From NCBI RefSeq assembly GCF_038002225.1, contig NZ_JBBOCA010000001.1, positions 4,650,001 through 4,714,000 of the forward strand: a DNA stretch of 64,000 bases, in the 5' to 3' direction. The notes beneath the pieces were generated by a model that saw nothing but the letters and a program-made list of their open reading frames with translations, searched no databases and was not told the origin of the DNA. Positions 35,120 through 44,000 of the stretch are shown here, piece after piece. A program made the translations under genes and the position numbers. Every line of letters starts with the position of its first letter. Position 1 is the first letter of the stretch. Source of the DNA: Paenibacillus sp. FSL R7-0204. GTDB lineage: Bacteria > Bacillota > Bacilli > Paenibacillales > Paenibacillaceae.

Positions 35120-35815
35120 ATGAAACGGATTACGATTCTAATCGCCGACGATGATCCCGAGATTGCCGATCTGATCGGACTGCATTTGGAAAAAGAAGGC
35201 TACCACCCCATAAAGGTTACAAACGGCCCGGCGGCGGTGCAGGTCATCCAGTCCAGGCATATCGACCTGGCGATTCTGGATATTATGATGCCCGGGCTAG
35301 ACGGGTATGAAGTGACCCGGCAGATCCGGGAGCAGCATGGGCTGCCGATTATTTTTGTGAGCGCGAAGACTTCGGATCTCGATAAAATCACCGGTCTTGT
35401 CATCGGTGCTGACGATTATATGACCAAGCCCTTCAATCCCATGGAACTGGTCGCCAGAGTGAACGCGCAGCTCAGACGTTCCATGAAGCTTAACCAGCCG
35501 GTTACCGAGCAGAAGGCCGTGGTGGAAGCCGGGGGGCTGATCGTTGATCCGGACCGCCGTTCCGTGACCTTGTATGGAAATGCTGTGGAGCTGACGCCGA
35601 AGGAATTCGATATCCTGTATTTGCTCGCCAGCTACCCTAAGAAAGTATTCAGCGCCGAGCAGCTTTTTCAGCAAATCTGGGGTGAGGCTTATTATGAAGG
35701 CGGGAACACCGTGATGGTCCATATCCGCACCTTGCGCAAAAAGCTGGGCGATGACCAGAGTAAAAATACATGGATCAAAACGATCTGGGGTGTGGGGTAC
35801 ACGTTCAATGGCTAA
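35120..35815 (+). CDS. OmpR-family response regulator, VanR-like
   Basis: 231 residues. Receiver domain with phosphoacceptor Asp54 (LAILDIMMPG), acidic residues in ADDDPE, the conserved KPF lysine, and a winged-helix DNA-binding domain (ELTPKEFDILYLLASYPKKVFS ... TVMVHIRTLRKKLGDD... IWGVGYTF). Overlaps the kinase start by 8 nt. The set of this regulator, a VanS-like kinase, VanY and VanZ suggests a cell-wall-linked system, with VanY/VanZ as natural targets. No vanHAX is present. Confidence 0.87.
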   Translation: MKRITILIADDDPEIADLIGLHLEKEGYHPIKVTNGPAAVQVIQSRHIDLAILDIMMPGLDGYEVTRQIREQHGLPIIFVSAKTSDLDKITGLVIGADDYMTKPFNPMELVARVNAQLRRSMKLNQPVTEQKAVVEAGGLIVDPDRRSVTLYGNAVELTPKEFDILYLLASYPKKVFSAEQLFQQIWGEAYYEGGNTVMVHIRTLRKKLGDDQSKNTWIKTIWGVGYTFNG

Positions 35816-36905
35816 ACTTGTCCGCAGCTTCCGCTTCAAAATGATATCACTGCTGGTACTCAGCATGATTTGCTCCGGCGCTATTACCTTTGTACTCTAC
35901 AAAAGCCTGCAAATGTATTATACCTCTCAGGTGAAGTATGAAGACAAGCTGACCCGCTTCCGTTATCTGATTGCCGATTTCGGCGACCTGAATTTCTTCC
36001 TGATCTTCTTCATCCCGCTGGCGCTGCTGTTCTTCTTCCTGTTCACCAAGCCGTATGCCCGCTATTTCAAAGAAATCTCGCACCATATCCGCCTGCTGGC
36101 TAACGGGGATTTCAAAAGCCGGATTCAAATCCATTCTAACGATGAATTCGAGGATATTGCCGCCGATCTTAACCAGGCCAAAGACAAACTCGAAGAAGCG
36201 GTGGAACGCGGGGACTTCGCGGAGAACAGCAAGGACAAGCTGGTGCTGAATCTGGCTCATGATCTGCGGACTCCGCTGACCTCTGTACTCGGCTACCTGG
36301 ATCTGGTGCTGAAGGACGGAGAATTAACCGCCGAACAAGTTAAACATTACACCACGATTGCCTACACCAAATCACAGCGGCTGGAAAAGCTGATCGATGA
36401 GCTGTTCGAGATTACCCGGATGAACTACGGCATGCTTACCGTGGAGCAGCGCCCCCTTGATCTGAGCGAGCTGCTGGTCCAGCTGATCGAGGAATTGTAT
36501 CCTCTATTGGAGAACAACGGGCTGACGGCCCGGATTGAGGTCACTCCGCAGCTCAAAATTACCGGGGACGGGGAACTACTGGCCCGGGTGTTCGAGAACC
36601 TGCTGACCAATGCGGTGCGTTACGGCAAAGACGGCCGTTATGTCGATATCCGCTGCTACCCGGAGGGTGAGCAGGTCGTTGTCCAGGTCATCAACTATGG
36701 AGACAGGATTCCTGAGGAGGACCTGCCTTTTCTATTCGATATGTTCTATACGGGCGACCGGGCGCGAACCCATCAGGAAGGCAGTACCGGGCTGGGATTG
36801 TTCATTGCCAAAAATATCGTCGAGCAGCATCAGGGGACGATCTCCGTACAGAGTGACACGATCCGCACGCTCTTCGAGGTCCGTCTGCCGGGTCTGATCC
36901 ACTAG
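35808..36905 (+). CDS. VanS-like sensor histidine kinase
   Basis: 365 residues from ATG 35808 inside the regulator's 3' end (the frame upstream is a shadow). Two TM helices (about 13-33 and 62-84) flank a short external loop, followed by a HAMP domain, the HisKA His in NLAHDLRTPLTSVLGYLD, an N box (FENLLTNAVRYG), and a G2-type GLGLFIAKNIVEQH. Close in plan to VanS kinases. Followed by a terminator, so regulator and kinase form one unit, with vanY downstream on its own. Confidence 0.88.
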   Translation: MAKLVRSFRFKMISLLVLSMICSGAITFVLYKSLQMYYTSQVKYEDKLTRFRYLIADFGDLNFFLIFFIPLALLFFFLFTKPYARYFKEISHHIRLLANGDFKSRIQIHSNDEFEDIAADLNQAKDKLEEAVERGDFAENSKDKLVLNLAHDLRTPLTSVLGYLDLVLKDGELTAEQVKHYTTIAYTKSQRLEKLIDELFEITRMNYGMLTVEQRPLDLSELLVQLIEELYPLLENNGLTARIEVTPQLKITGDGELLARVFENLLTNAVRYGKDGRYVDIRCYPEGEQVVVQVINYGDRIPEEDLPFLFDMFYTGDRARTHQEGSTGLGLFIAKNIVEQHQGTISVQSDTIRTLFEVRLPGLIH

Positions 36906-36932
36906 TCTGCTCCAGCTATAGCCGAAGTGTTG

Positions 36933-36960
36933 CCGTCCTTTTAGAAGGACGGTTTTTTTT
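36933..36960 (+). terminator. Terminator of the vanRS-like operon
   Basis: 8-bp stem CCGTCCTT/AAGGACGG, 4-nt loop, T8 run. Confidence 0.95.
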
Positions 36961-37084
36961 GCATGTACATTTCAAGCTGGAACACTTTAAGCGGAGACGT
37001 TTTAAGAAAAACTTTATCTTTCCCCCACTTCTATTTAAACACACTCCTCTATGCTTAAGTCATTGAAACAAGGAGGAAGAGAAC

Positions 37085-37942
37085 ATGAAGAAATGGTTAT
37101 TGGTAATTGTGATTGCCTTACTGGTCGGTTATGAGTGGATGTCCAGAGATCAAGAGGATGCTAAGGAAGACCTGAATATTAAGACGGTACAAGTCTCTAC
37201 AGATAAAGGTTCGAAGAATCTGACAGTGATCCCGAAGGGCCAGATCTATCAGGGGAACCTGCTCCTGGTCAACAAGGATTATCCCGTTCAGCCCTCGGGT
37301 GTCAGCGCGGATATTGTAAGGCTAGCCGATTATGAAGAGCTGACTTCCGGCTACGTGCTGCTTGATCACAAAACGCTGCTCTCCAAGCAAGTGGCAGAGA
37401 AATTCACCAAGATGGTACACGCCGCAGCCGGGGAGGACATCAACAGCTTCCTGATCAGCAGCGGCTACCGGGACAATGAGAAGCAGAAGCAGTTATATGA
37501 GGAAAAAGGAGCAGATTACGCTCTTCCGCCCGGATACAGCGAGCATAACCTGGGCTTGTCGCTTGACATCGGCTCCTCCCAAATGGCCATGAGCCATGCC
37601 CCTGAAGGGCAATGGCTGCGGGACAATGCATGGGATTACGGCTTCATTCTACGCTATCCTGAGGATAAAACAGATATCACCGGCATCAAGTATGAGCCCT
37701 GGCATTTCCGGTATGTAGGACTTCCGCACAGTGTGATTATGCGCGACAAGAACTTTACGCTGGAAGAATACCTTGAATTCCTTAAGGAGCAGAAGTCGAT
37801 CGCCACTACCGTTAACGGCGTCGAATATCAGATTTCCTATATCGAAGTTAACGGGAACACTCCAGTTCCCACCCCTGACGCCCAGCACATTGAATTCTCT
37901 GGCGACAATATGAACGGTGTGATTATGACGGTATATCCTTAA
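37085..37942 (+). CDS. vanY: D,D-carboxypeptidase, VanY family (M15B)
   Basis: 285 residues, N-terminal membrane anchor (KKWLLVIVIALLVGYEW). Zinc peptidase motifs of the M15B family are all present: SSGYRD, PGYSEHNLGLSLDIG (His and Asp ligands), the catalytic Glu and a last zinc His in EPWHFRYVG. It trims the terminal D-Ala of peptidoglycan precursors outside the membrane. Lies behind the vanRS-like pair with its own GGAGG and promoter space, 47 nt before vanZ. An ~80-residue C-terminal extension after the catalytic domain is unassigned. Confidence 0.9.
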   Translation: MKKWLLVIVIALLVGYEWMSRDQEDAKEDLNIKTVQVSTDKGSKNLTVIPKGQIYQGNLLLVNKDYPVQPSGVSADIVRLADYEELTSGYVLLDHKTLLSKQVAEKFTKMVHAAAGEDINSFLISSGYRDNEKQKQLYEEKGADYALPPGYSEHNLGLSLDIGSSQMAMSHAPEGQWLRDNAWDYGFILRYPEDKTDITGIKYEPWHFRYVGLPHSVIMRDKNFTLEEYLEFLKEQKSIATTVNGVEYQISYIEVNGNTPVPTPDAQHIEFSGDNMNGVIMTVYP

Positions 37943-37989
37943 TGACTAAGCCATATAACATTACAATCTACAGAAAGCGGTGATCTGAA

Positions 37990-38505
37990 ATGAATCAGGC
38001 ACACAAGCGGACAAAATACGGTTTGCAGGTACTGTTTACCGTCTACGTATATATTCTGTTCAAAATTATTTTGTTCAAATTCGGTTCGATGGATCTCCCA
38101 TTTCTATGGCAGCAGCTTCAACACAGCCCGGACCATGTTGCCGCCAGTCTGAGAAGCGGAAATCTGGTCCCGCTGGCCACCTTATCCAATACCTATCACC
38201 ATCTCAGCACAAGCACTGTCGTTAATTTCCTGGGGAATATCGCCTTATTCATTCCTTATGGCATCTTCCTGGTGCTGTTATCTCCGAATGGAAAAGGCAG
38301 CGGCTCCTTCACCGGAGTCCTGCTGTGGTCCTTCGCGTTAAGCGCGGTGCTGGAATGCTCACAAGCCGTCTTCTATATTGGAACGTTTGATGTAGATGAT
38401 CTTCTGCTGAATACATTCGGCGGGATGTTGGGATATCTGCTGATTCGCCCCATCATGATGATGTATATGACAGGCAGACAAGGCTCCTCCGTCACCCAGA
38501 AGTGA
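37990..38505 (+). CDS. vanZ: VanZ-family membrane protein
   Basis: 171 residues with about four TM helices. VanZ features: NLVPL after the first loop, NFLGNIALFIPYGIFLVLL and DVDDLLLNTFGGMLGYLL. VanZ proteins give low-level teicoplanin resistance by an unknown mechanism, and also affect lipoglycopeptide susceptibility. It follows vanY and probably shares its transcript. The stop codon lies inside the following terminator stem. The ribosome site is weak. Confidence 0.88.
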   Translation: MNQAHKRTKYGLQVLFTVYVYILFKIILFKFGSMDLPFLWQQLQHSPDHVAASLRSGNLVPLATLSNTYHHLSTSTVVNFLGNIALFIPYGIFLVLLSPNGKGSGSFTGVLLWSFALSAVLECSQAVFYIGTFDVDDLLLNTFGGMLGYLLIRPIMMMYMTGRQGSSVTQK

Positions 38506-38520
38506 CGGGGAGCCTTGCTT
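38479..38520. terminator. Bidirectional terminator overlapping the vanZ stop
   Basis: 16-bp stem with a single bulge (38479-38495 with 38502-38517). Used by vanZ and by the convergent lipoprotein gene. Confidence 0.85.
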
Positions 38521-38534
38521 TCCGTTCGCCCTGC

Positions 38535-39551
38535 TCACAAGGGAGAGGTATAGCGGCCATATTCGATCGCAAGCTCTGTGAAGCCATTGCCTTCCTGCTT
38601 CAGGAAAAAGCTGTTCACACCCTCCGCTCCCCACCAGTTCAGCCCCAGCAGCAATCCGTCTGCTGTATGTGCCGCGAACAGCAGGGAGAACATCTGCGGG
38701 TTCACCTCACCGCCGTCATCGACACGCCAGACTGAATATTCATTATCTGTAATCTCAGCAGGATAGTCCTTGAAGCTGAGCTTCCCGTCTTCCTCCAGTA
38801 CAAGGCTAAACAACATCTCCTTATCTTGTCTTACGAACTGCACCAGATAGAGCTGTCTGTCCGGACCCAGCCCGGCCAGCTTCCAGGCGGACTGGATCTT
38901 CCGGCCTTTGGCAGCTGCTACACTCTTGCGAAGCGGATCACCGGCTGCAAGCTGCGGGCCTGCCGGATCGGCGGGCTGAAGCTCCAGCAAGGCTGCCTGC
39001 GGAAAGACCGCAGAATCAACCAGATAATAGGTCTCATCCCGCATTGCTGTGTCACCCTCTACCTTGAATAGATAACCGGACATATTCGGAATATTATTCG
39101 CCAGCTCACGTCCGTTGTTGTTCTCGTTACCCGTCTGCCATTTCTCCAGCTTCACAGCCAGCACCTGGCCCCCGTTCCCGATGGCAGTGTTCAGGGACTT
39201 CAACTGCTCCCCGGCTCCCTCCTCTTCCCTGGAGACGATAATATGACTCCCGGTCTCACTGGCGAATCCGAAGACCGGCTGGAGCTTGGCAGGGTCGAGC
39301 AAGGCAGCCGGGGCCGGAGAAGCCGTAGCTGACGCCGAAGCAGTCGGGACCGCACTTGGCGGGCTATCCGTCTGCATTACGGCTGGCGATGGACTGGCGA
39401 AAGACGGCCCGTCCGTAGCTGCTGCACTGCTGGCAGCGTCATTGCTATTCGTCCGGGCACACCCGGTCAGGCTAGAAACTATGGCTGCTGTAAGAATAAG
39501 ACTTCCAGCCGCTGTTACCCCGTGCCGGAAACTGCGCTTCGCTTGATTCAT
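38535..39551 (-). CDS. Hypothetical lipoprotein
   Basis: 338 residues. Lipobox SLTGC (Cys31), then a Ser/Pro/Ala-rich linker of about 55 residues, then a ~250-residue extracytoplasmic domain with no recognised family. GGAGG lies 6 nt before the ATG. It starts 19 nt downstream of cysK, so it is probably co-transcribed with cysK. No link to sulfur metabolism can be read from the sequence. Confidence 0.75.
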   Translation of the reverse strand: MNQAKRSFRHGVTAAGSLILTAAIVSSLTGCARTNSNDAASSAAATDGPSFASPSPAVMQTDSPPSAVPTASASATASPAPAALLDPAKLQPVFGFASETGSHIIVSREEEGAGEQLKSLNTAIGNGGQVLAVKLEKWQTGNENNNGRELANNIPNMSGYLFKVEGDTAMRDETYYLVDSAVFPQAALLELQPADPAGPQLAAGDPLRKSVAAAKGRKIQSAWKLAGLGPDRQLYLVQFVRQDKEMLFSLVLEEDGKLSFKDYPAEITDNEYSVWRVDDGGEVNPQMFSLLFAAHTADGLLLGLNWWGAEGVNSFFLKQEGNGFTELAIEYGRYTSPL

Positions 39552-39570
39552 AACGGACCTCCAGTATAAT

Positions 39571-40494
39571 TTAGTCGAAAATTCCCATGCTGAGGTAACG
39601 TTCCCCGGTATCGGGCGCGATACATAACACCCGCTTGCCCCGACCCAGGTGCCGTGCCTCCTGCAAGGCTGTCCAGACTGCGGCTCCGCCGGAAGGTCCG
39701 AGCAGAATTCCCTCGGTACGGGCCAGTTCTCTTACCATCTCCAAGGCATCCTCATCGGATACCTGCACGATCTCATCGTAAATGGCGGTATTCAGAATCG
39801 CCGGCACGAAGCCGGGGCTGGTCCCCACCAGCTTATGCGGCCCGGGCTGGCCGCCGGACAGCACCGGCGAACCCTGCGGCTCCACAACAACCACACGCAG
39901 CTCTGGCAGTCGCGCGCGCAACGCCTCGCCGGTTCCGGTGATGGTGCCGCCTGTCCCGGAAGTGGCAATGAAGACATCCAGCCGCCCTTCCATCTGCTCC
40001 AGGATTTCTGGCGCGGTGGTGGTGCGGTGAATGTCCGGGTTCGCCCGATTCTCGAACTGCTGCGGTATGAAGCTGCCGGGGATCTCCCGTCCCAGCTCCA
40101 CCGCCTTGGCAATCGCGCCGGGCATCCGCTCCGCCGCCGGAGTCAGCACCACTTCCGCCCCGTAGGCCTTCAGGATATTGATCCGTTCCTTCGTCATATT
40201 ATCCGGCATGATCAGGATCGCCTTATATCCCTTCGCTGCTGCGTTCATCGCCAGTCCAATCCCGGTATTCCCGCTGGTCGGCTCAATGATTGTCCCGCCC
40301 GGCTGCAGGCGTCCGTCCAGCTCCGCCTGGAGGATCAGATTATAGGCCGCCCGGTCCTTGACGCTGCCGCTGGGATTGAACATCTCCAGCTTTACATACA
40401 GCTCCGCATCCTCCGGTCCGGTTACCCGGTTCAAGCGCACAACCGGCGTGCCGCCGATCAGCTCCGTAATATTACTTACTACCCGATTCGTCAT
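39571..40494 (-). CDS. cysK: O-acetylserine sulfhydrylase (cysteine synthase A)
   Basis: 307 residues, typical length. PLP lysine Lys46 in NPSGSVKDRAA, the substrate loop TSGNTGIG, the phosphate-binding GTGGTITG and the C-terminal LLGPSGGAAVW all fit CysK. It makes cysteine from O-acetylserine and sulfide in the cytosol. AAGGAGG is 7 nt before the ATG. No T-box or CymR-type site was recognised upstream; a tandem repeat fills most of that region. Confidence 0.93.
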   Translation of the reverse strand: MTNRVVSNITELIGGTPVVRLNRVTGPEDAELYVKLEMFNPSGSVKDRAAYNLILQAELDGRLQPGGTIIEPTSGNTGIGLAMNAAAKGYKAILIMPDNMTKERINILKAYGAEVVLTPAAERMPGAIAKAVELGREIPGSFIPQQFENRANPDIHRTTTAPEILEQMEGRLDVFIATSGTGGTITGTGEALRARLPELRVVVVEPQGSPVLSGGQPGPHKLVGTSPGFVPAILNTAIYDEIVQVSDEDALEMVRELARTEGILLGPSGGAAVWTALQEARHLGRGKRVLCIAPDTGERYLSMGIFD

Positions 40495-40606
40495 GGGTGT
40501 GCCTCCTTTGTTTCTGTCCTTATCCTATGCACAATATAACACCCATTGTATAGTTACGGGATAGCATTTGTCGATTTTAAGGAATTGCGGCTGCAACACC
40601 GGCAAT

Positions 40607-40837
40607 GTTGTACATTGTGCAGGATTTCCAGCCGCCGAGTAGCTCTGGTCCCCGATTGTTGCACATTTTGCATGATTTCCAGCTTCAGAGTAGCTCAGGT
40701 CCACGATTGTTGCACATTTTGCAGGATTAATCAGCAGATTGGGAAGTCTGAGTTCATATTGTTGTAATTTGTGCAGGATTTCCGTTTTGGAGGCTATGCA
40801 GAGACTAATTTGTTGTAAAAGATGCAGGATTTCCCGT
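40607..40837. repeat. 51-bp-period degenerate tandem repeat, five units
   Basis: A conserved 22-26 nt core, GTTG(C/T)A..(T/G)(T/G)TGCAGGATTTCC, starts at 40607, 40658, 40709, 40761 and 40812, i.e. spacing of 51, 51, 52 and 51. Spacers between cores are less conserved. Since 51 is a multiple of three, the plus strand is open for three units as a 17-residue repeat (CC.(L/F)C.ISS.RVA...D), but there is no ribosome site. Lies upstream of cysK. Confidence 0.85.
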
Positions 40838-40919
40838 AGCCAGGCGTGGTATGAAAGATAACCTATGTGGTCGAGTAGTCATGCTGCAATCTAAGCCTAA
40901 GGACCCCGCAGCGATTTAG

Positions 40920-40965
40920 CACAAAAAACCGCCTCTCCCGGACACACGGGCGGCGGTTTTTTGTG
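40920..40965. terminator. Bidirectional terminator of the GH87 gene
   Basis: 14-bp stem (40920-40933 with 40952-40965) with an A/T run on both sides, 37 nt downstream of the GH87 stop. Confidence 0.88.
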
Positions 40966-41001
40966 GTACGCTGCTTCACAGAAGGCGGTGCTTCGTCCCC
41001 C

Positions 41002-44000
41002 CTACGGATTCACCGTTATAGTGAACGTGGAGGTTGTGTTTTTGATCGGCGTTACTGTGTTCAGGATCTTCAGGTTGTTGAAGACTACATTACCCACCGC
41101 CGGGCCTTGGCCGGGCTCTGCCGACTCATTCGCCCAGATACCGACACCGGACTTGGCATCGAAGGCATCTCCGCTCTTGAGGGCACCGGAAATGGTAATG
41201 TTCGAGAAGATCGTATCGGCCACAGGGAACTGCGGCGATGAGCCGACATAATTGGTCTGGAACATAATCCCGTGATAGGTCGGGTCCACAATATCCACAT
41301 CACTCACCCGGATGCCCTGGAACACCTTGGAGGCGGAGAACACCCAGATGGCCGGGAAGGTCTGGGAGCCCCAGAAATGTCCGCCTGCCCGGACGACCGA
41401 GATATTCTGGAAGTTCGTCGGCGGCGAAGCGCCGAAGCCATTCATCGCATAACCGAAATCAAGCGAGCTGATCGTAATTCCTGAGTAGCAGAGCGTATCC
41501 GCGATGTAGATGTTGCGGAAGGTATTGGCATAACCGCCGTATACCGCTACCCCGGCTGCCCGCCAGGTCAGGATCGAGGTCAGATTCTCATAGACGTTAT
41601 CCTTCATATCCGAGCCGCCGGAATCAATCGCCGAGAACAACGCGAAGCTGTCATCTCCGGTAGCCCGGGCTTCATTATTGGACACGAGATTATTCGTGCT
41701 GCCGTTCGTCATGTTGATCCCGTCGGCGAAGGTGTTGCGGATACGGGAGTTGCGGATCACCATATAATCGGTATTGGCCCCCCAGTACATACATACCTGA
41801 TGTTCAGTCCAGATATTGTCGATCGTTATGTTCGCCACATTGGAGAAGTCGAACACCTTGCCGGGACCGTCAATCCGTGAAGTATAGTTGCCGAAGTAGG
41901 CAAACCCCGAGAAGGTCGAGCCATTCGCTGAATCTGTCGCCCGGAAGCCGATGTCTGTATTCGACTGGTTGAGCGGAGCATAGAACCGGGTATACCACGG
42001 TCCGGCTCCGATGATCTTCACTGCCTTGCCGTAGACCTGGAATTTATTCGAGGTCTCATAGTTTCCGGCAGGAAGATAGACACCCGCAAGATTACCCGTT
42101 GTATCCATACGGACCTTATCCAGCGCATTCTGCACATCCTGATGTGTGAATCCAAGCGGAACGGTATACTTCGCCGGATCAGGATTGGCGATCGGCGATA
42201 CCTGCTCCAGGCTCACGAAGTCTATCGCATATTGTGAGGTGTTGGCTGCATCCTTCTGCAGCCGGATCGTGCTGCCTGCCGGAATGATACTGTCGAACAT
42301 GATGTTCGCTTCATCATAGATATGGCGCGGGGAACCGGCGCTTGGCGAATTGCCCGGACTGGTCTCTGAGCCATAGAGCCAGGCATACTTGGAATTCAAG
42401 GTGATGGCTTTGTTAAAGACACCATTAACATAAATATTCAGGGTCGCTGTTGTGCCGTCACCGCTGGCCGAGTCGGGAATAGAGAACCGGGTGACCAGGG
42501 TATTCGTACTGGCTTTGGTGGTGAATTCGACATAGCTGCCTGTGGTATTCAGCGTAACGGCCCGTCTGCCTGAAGCTTCACCGGCCAGATCACCGATATT
42601 CCGGTTCGGTGCCAGCTTGACCGCTCCGCCGCCGATCACTCCATCTTCTGCCTCATACATATCGTAAGGCATATTGGCCCCGCGTCCGATGTAGAGCGGC
42701 TGATTCTGGATGTTGTTGGCCCGTTTTACCGCCAGTTCGTTGCCATCCACGGCAATTTCTGTTTTTACATTATATTTACCGTTCACAGCCGTCCAGGTTC
42801 CAAGAGCCACAGGAGCGGTAGTACTTCCGGCAGCAATGACACCGTTATAAGTGCCGGTCAACGTTCTGAGGACCGCGCCGGTCGTAGCATCGGACAAGGT
42901 CAGCGTGATGTTATGAGCGCCGCCTGCCGAGGAAGCTGATCCCTGATTCTTGATGGCTAACGCGAAGCTGACCACGTTCCCCCCTGCCGGATTGCTTGGA
43001 GACCAACTGACCGGAGAGGCGATCAGATCTGAGCTGGATACCGGATTTACTGTAAGGGCAGAAGGATGCGTATAGCTGTTATTGCCTTCATTCAGCTCTA
43101 CAACATTGCTCATCTCATCTACCTTGGCGCTTACCGTATAGGTTCCGGCATCCTTGGCACCAACACTGAAGGAGACATTGGCCGAAGCTCCTGCGGCCAG
43201 GGTATCCACGGGGGCATATCCGGCAAGAACGGTACCGAGATAAAAGCTGACATTGGTAGCTGCGGATGAGGCAGTGCCGCTATTCTTCACTGTAGCGTTC
43301 AGTGTCAGAGAATCTGTCTCTACCGGAGCGGAAGGACTCCATGACATCCCGGTCACCGTCAAATCCGGGTTCGCCCCCGGTGTGCCGATGATCTGGAGCT
43401 CCGCCACCTGTCCGGCGCTTGATCCGGAGTTCGCTGTGAATTTCAGCTGCAGCTCACTGACGGTTGCTGTGACCGGAATGGTCACTGTGTTGCCGCTGGC
43501 CGGATTGAAGGTATACACAGCTGCCGGTACCAGACTGGAGAAGGTGCCTGTCGACTGATTATGCCCCAGGACTTGAATAGTTTGGGTACGGGTTGACCAG
43601 GCTGCTGCCGGATTCAGCTTCACAACTACCGAAGTTATATTGGCGTTTGCACCAAGGTTAACAGTCAGCGTATTCGGATAATCTCCCCCTGCTCCTTCCC
43701 AATAGGTCGTGACATCTCCATCATTGGCGTTGGCCGGAACAAAGGTGAAGACGGAGGAGGAAGCATTCACAGCTTTGCCGGTCGCCAGGTTCACGCCGGG
43801 ACCTGTGGTTGGGGTTGCTGTAGGGACTGGTGTAGATGTTGGCACAGGTGTAGTAGTTGGCGTTGGAGCTACAGTTGGTGTGGTAGCCGGCCTTGCAGTT
43901 GGCACAACCGTTGGCGCAACTGTCGGCGCTATCGTTGGAACGGGCGTAGGGGCAACCGTTGCCGTTGGTGCCGTTGAAGCTGTCAGTACAAGCTGATCCA

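Noticed and set aside
35120..38505. Complete vancomycin resistance operon
   Set aside because: No VanH, VanA/B ligase or VanX frame is present; only the regulatory pair and accessory genes are seen.
40546..40767. 73-codon plus-strand frame over the 51-bp repeat
   Set aside because: It is open only because the repeat period is a multiple of three; no ribosome site, high Cys content and no domain. Treated as repeat, not gene.
40607..40837. CRISPR array
   Set aside because: The cores are degenerate, the spacers are partly similar to each other, and no cas genes are nearby.
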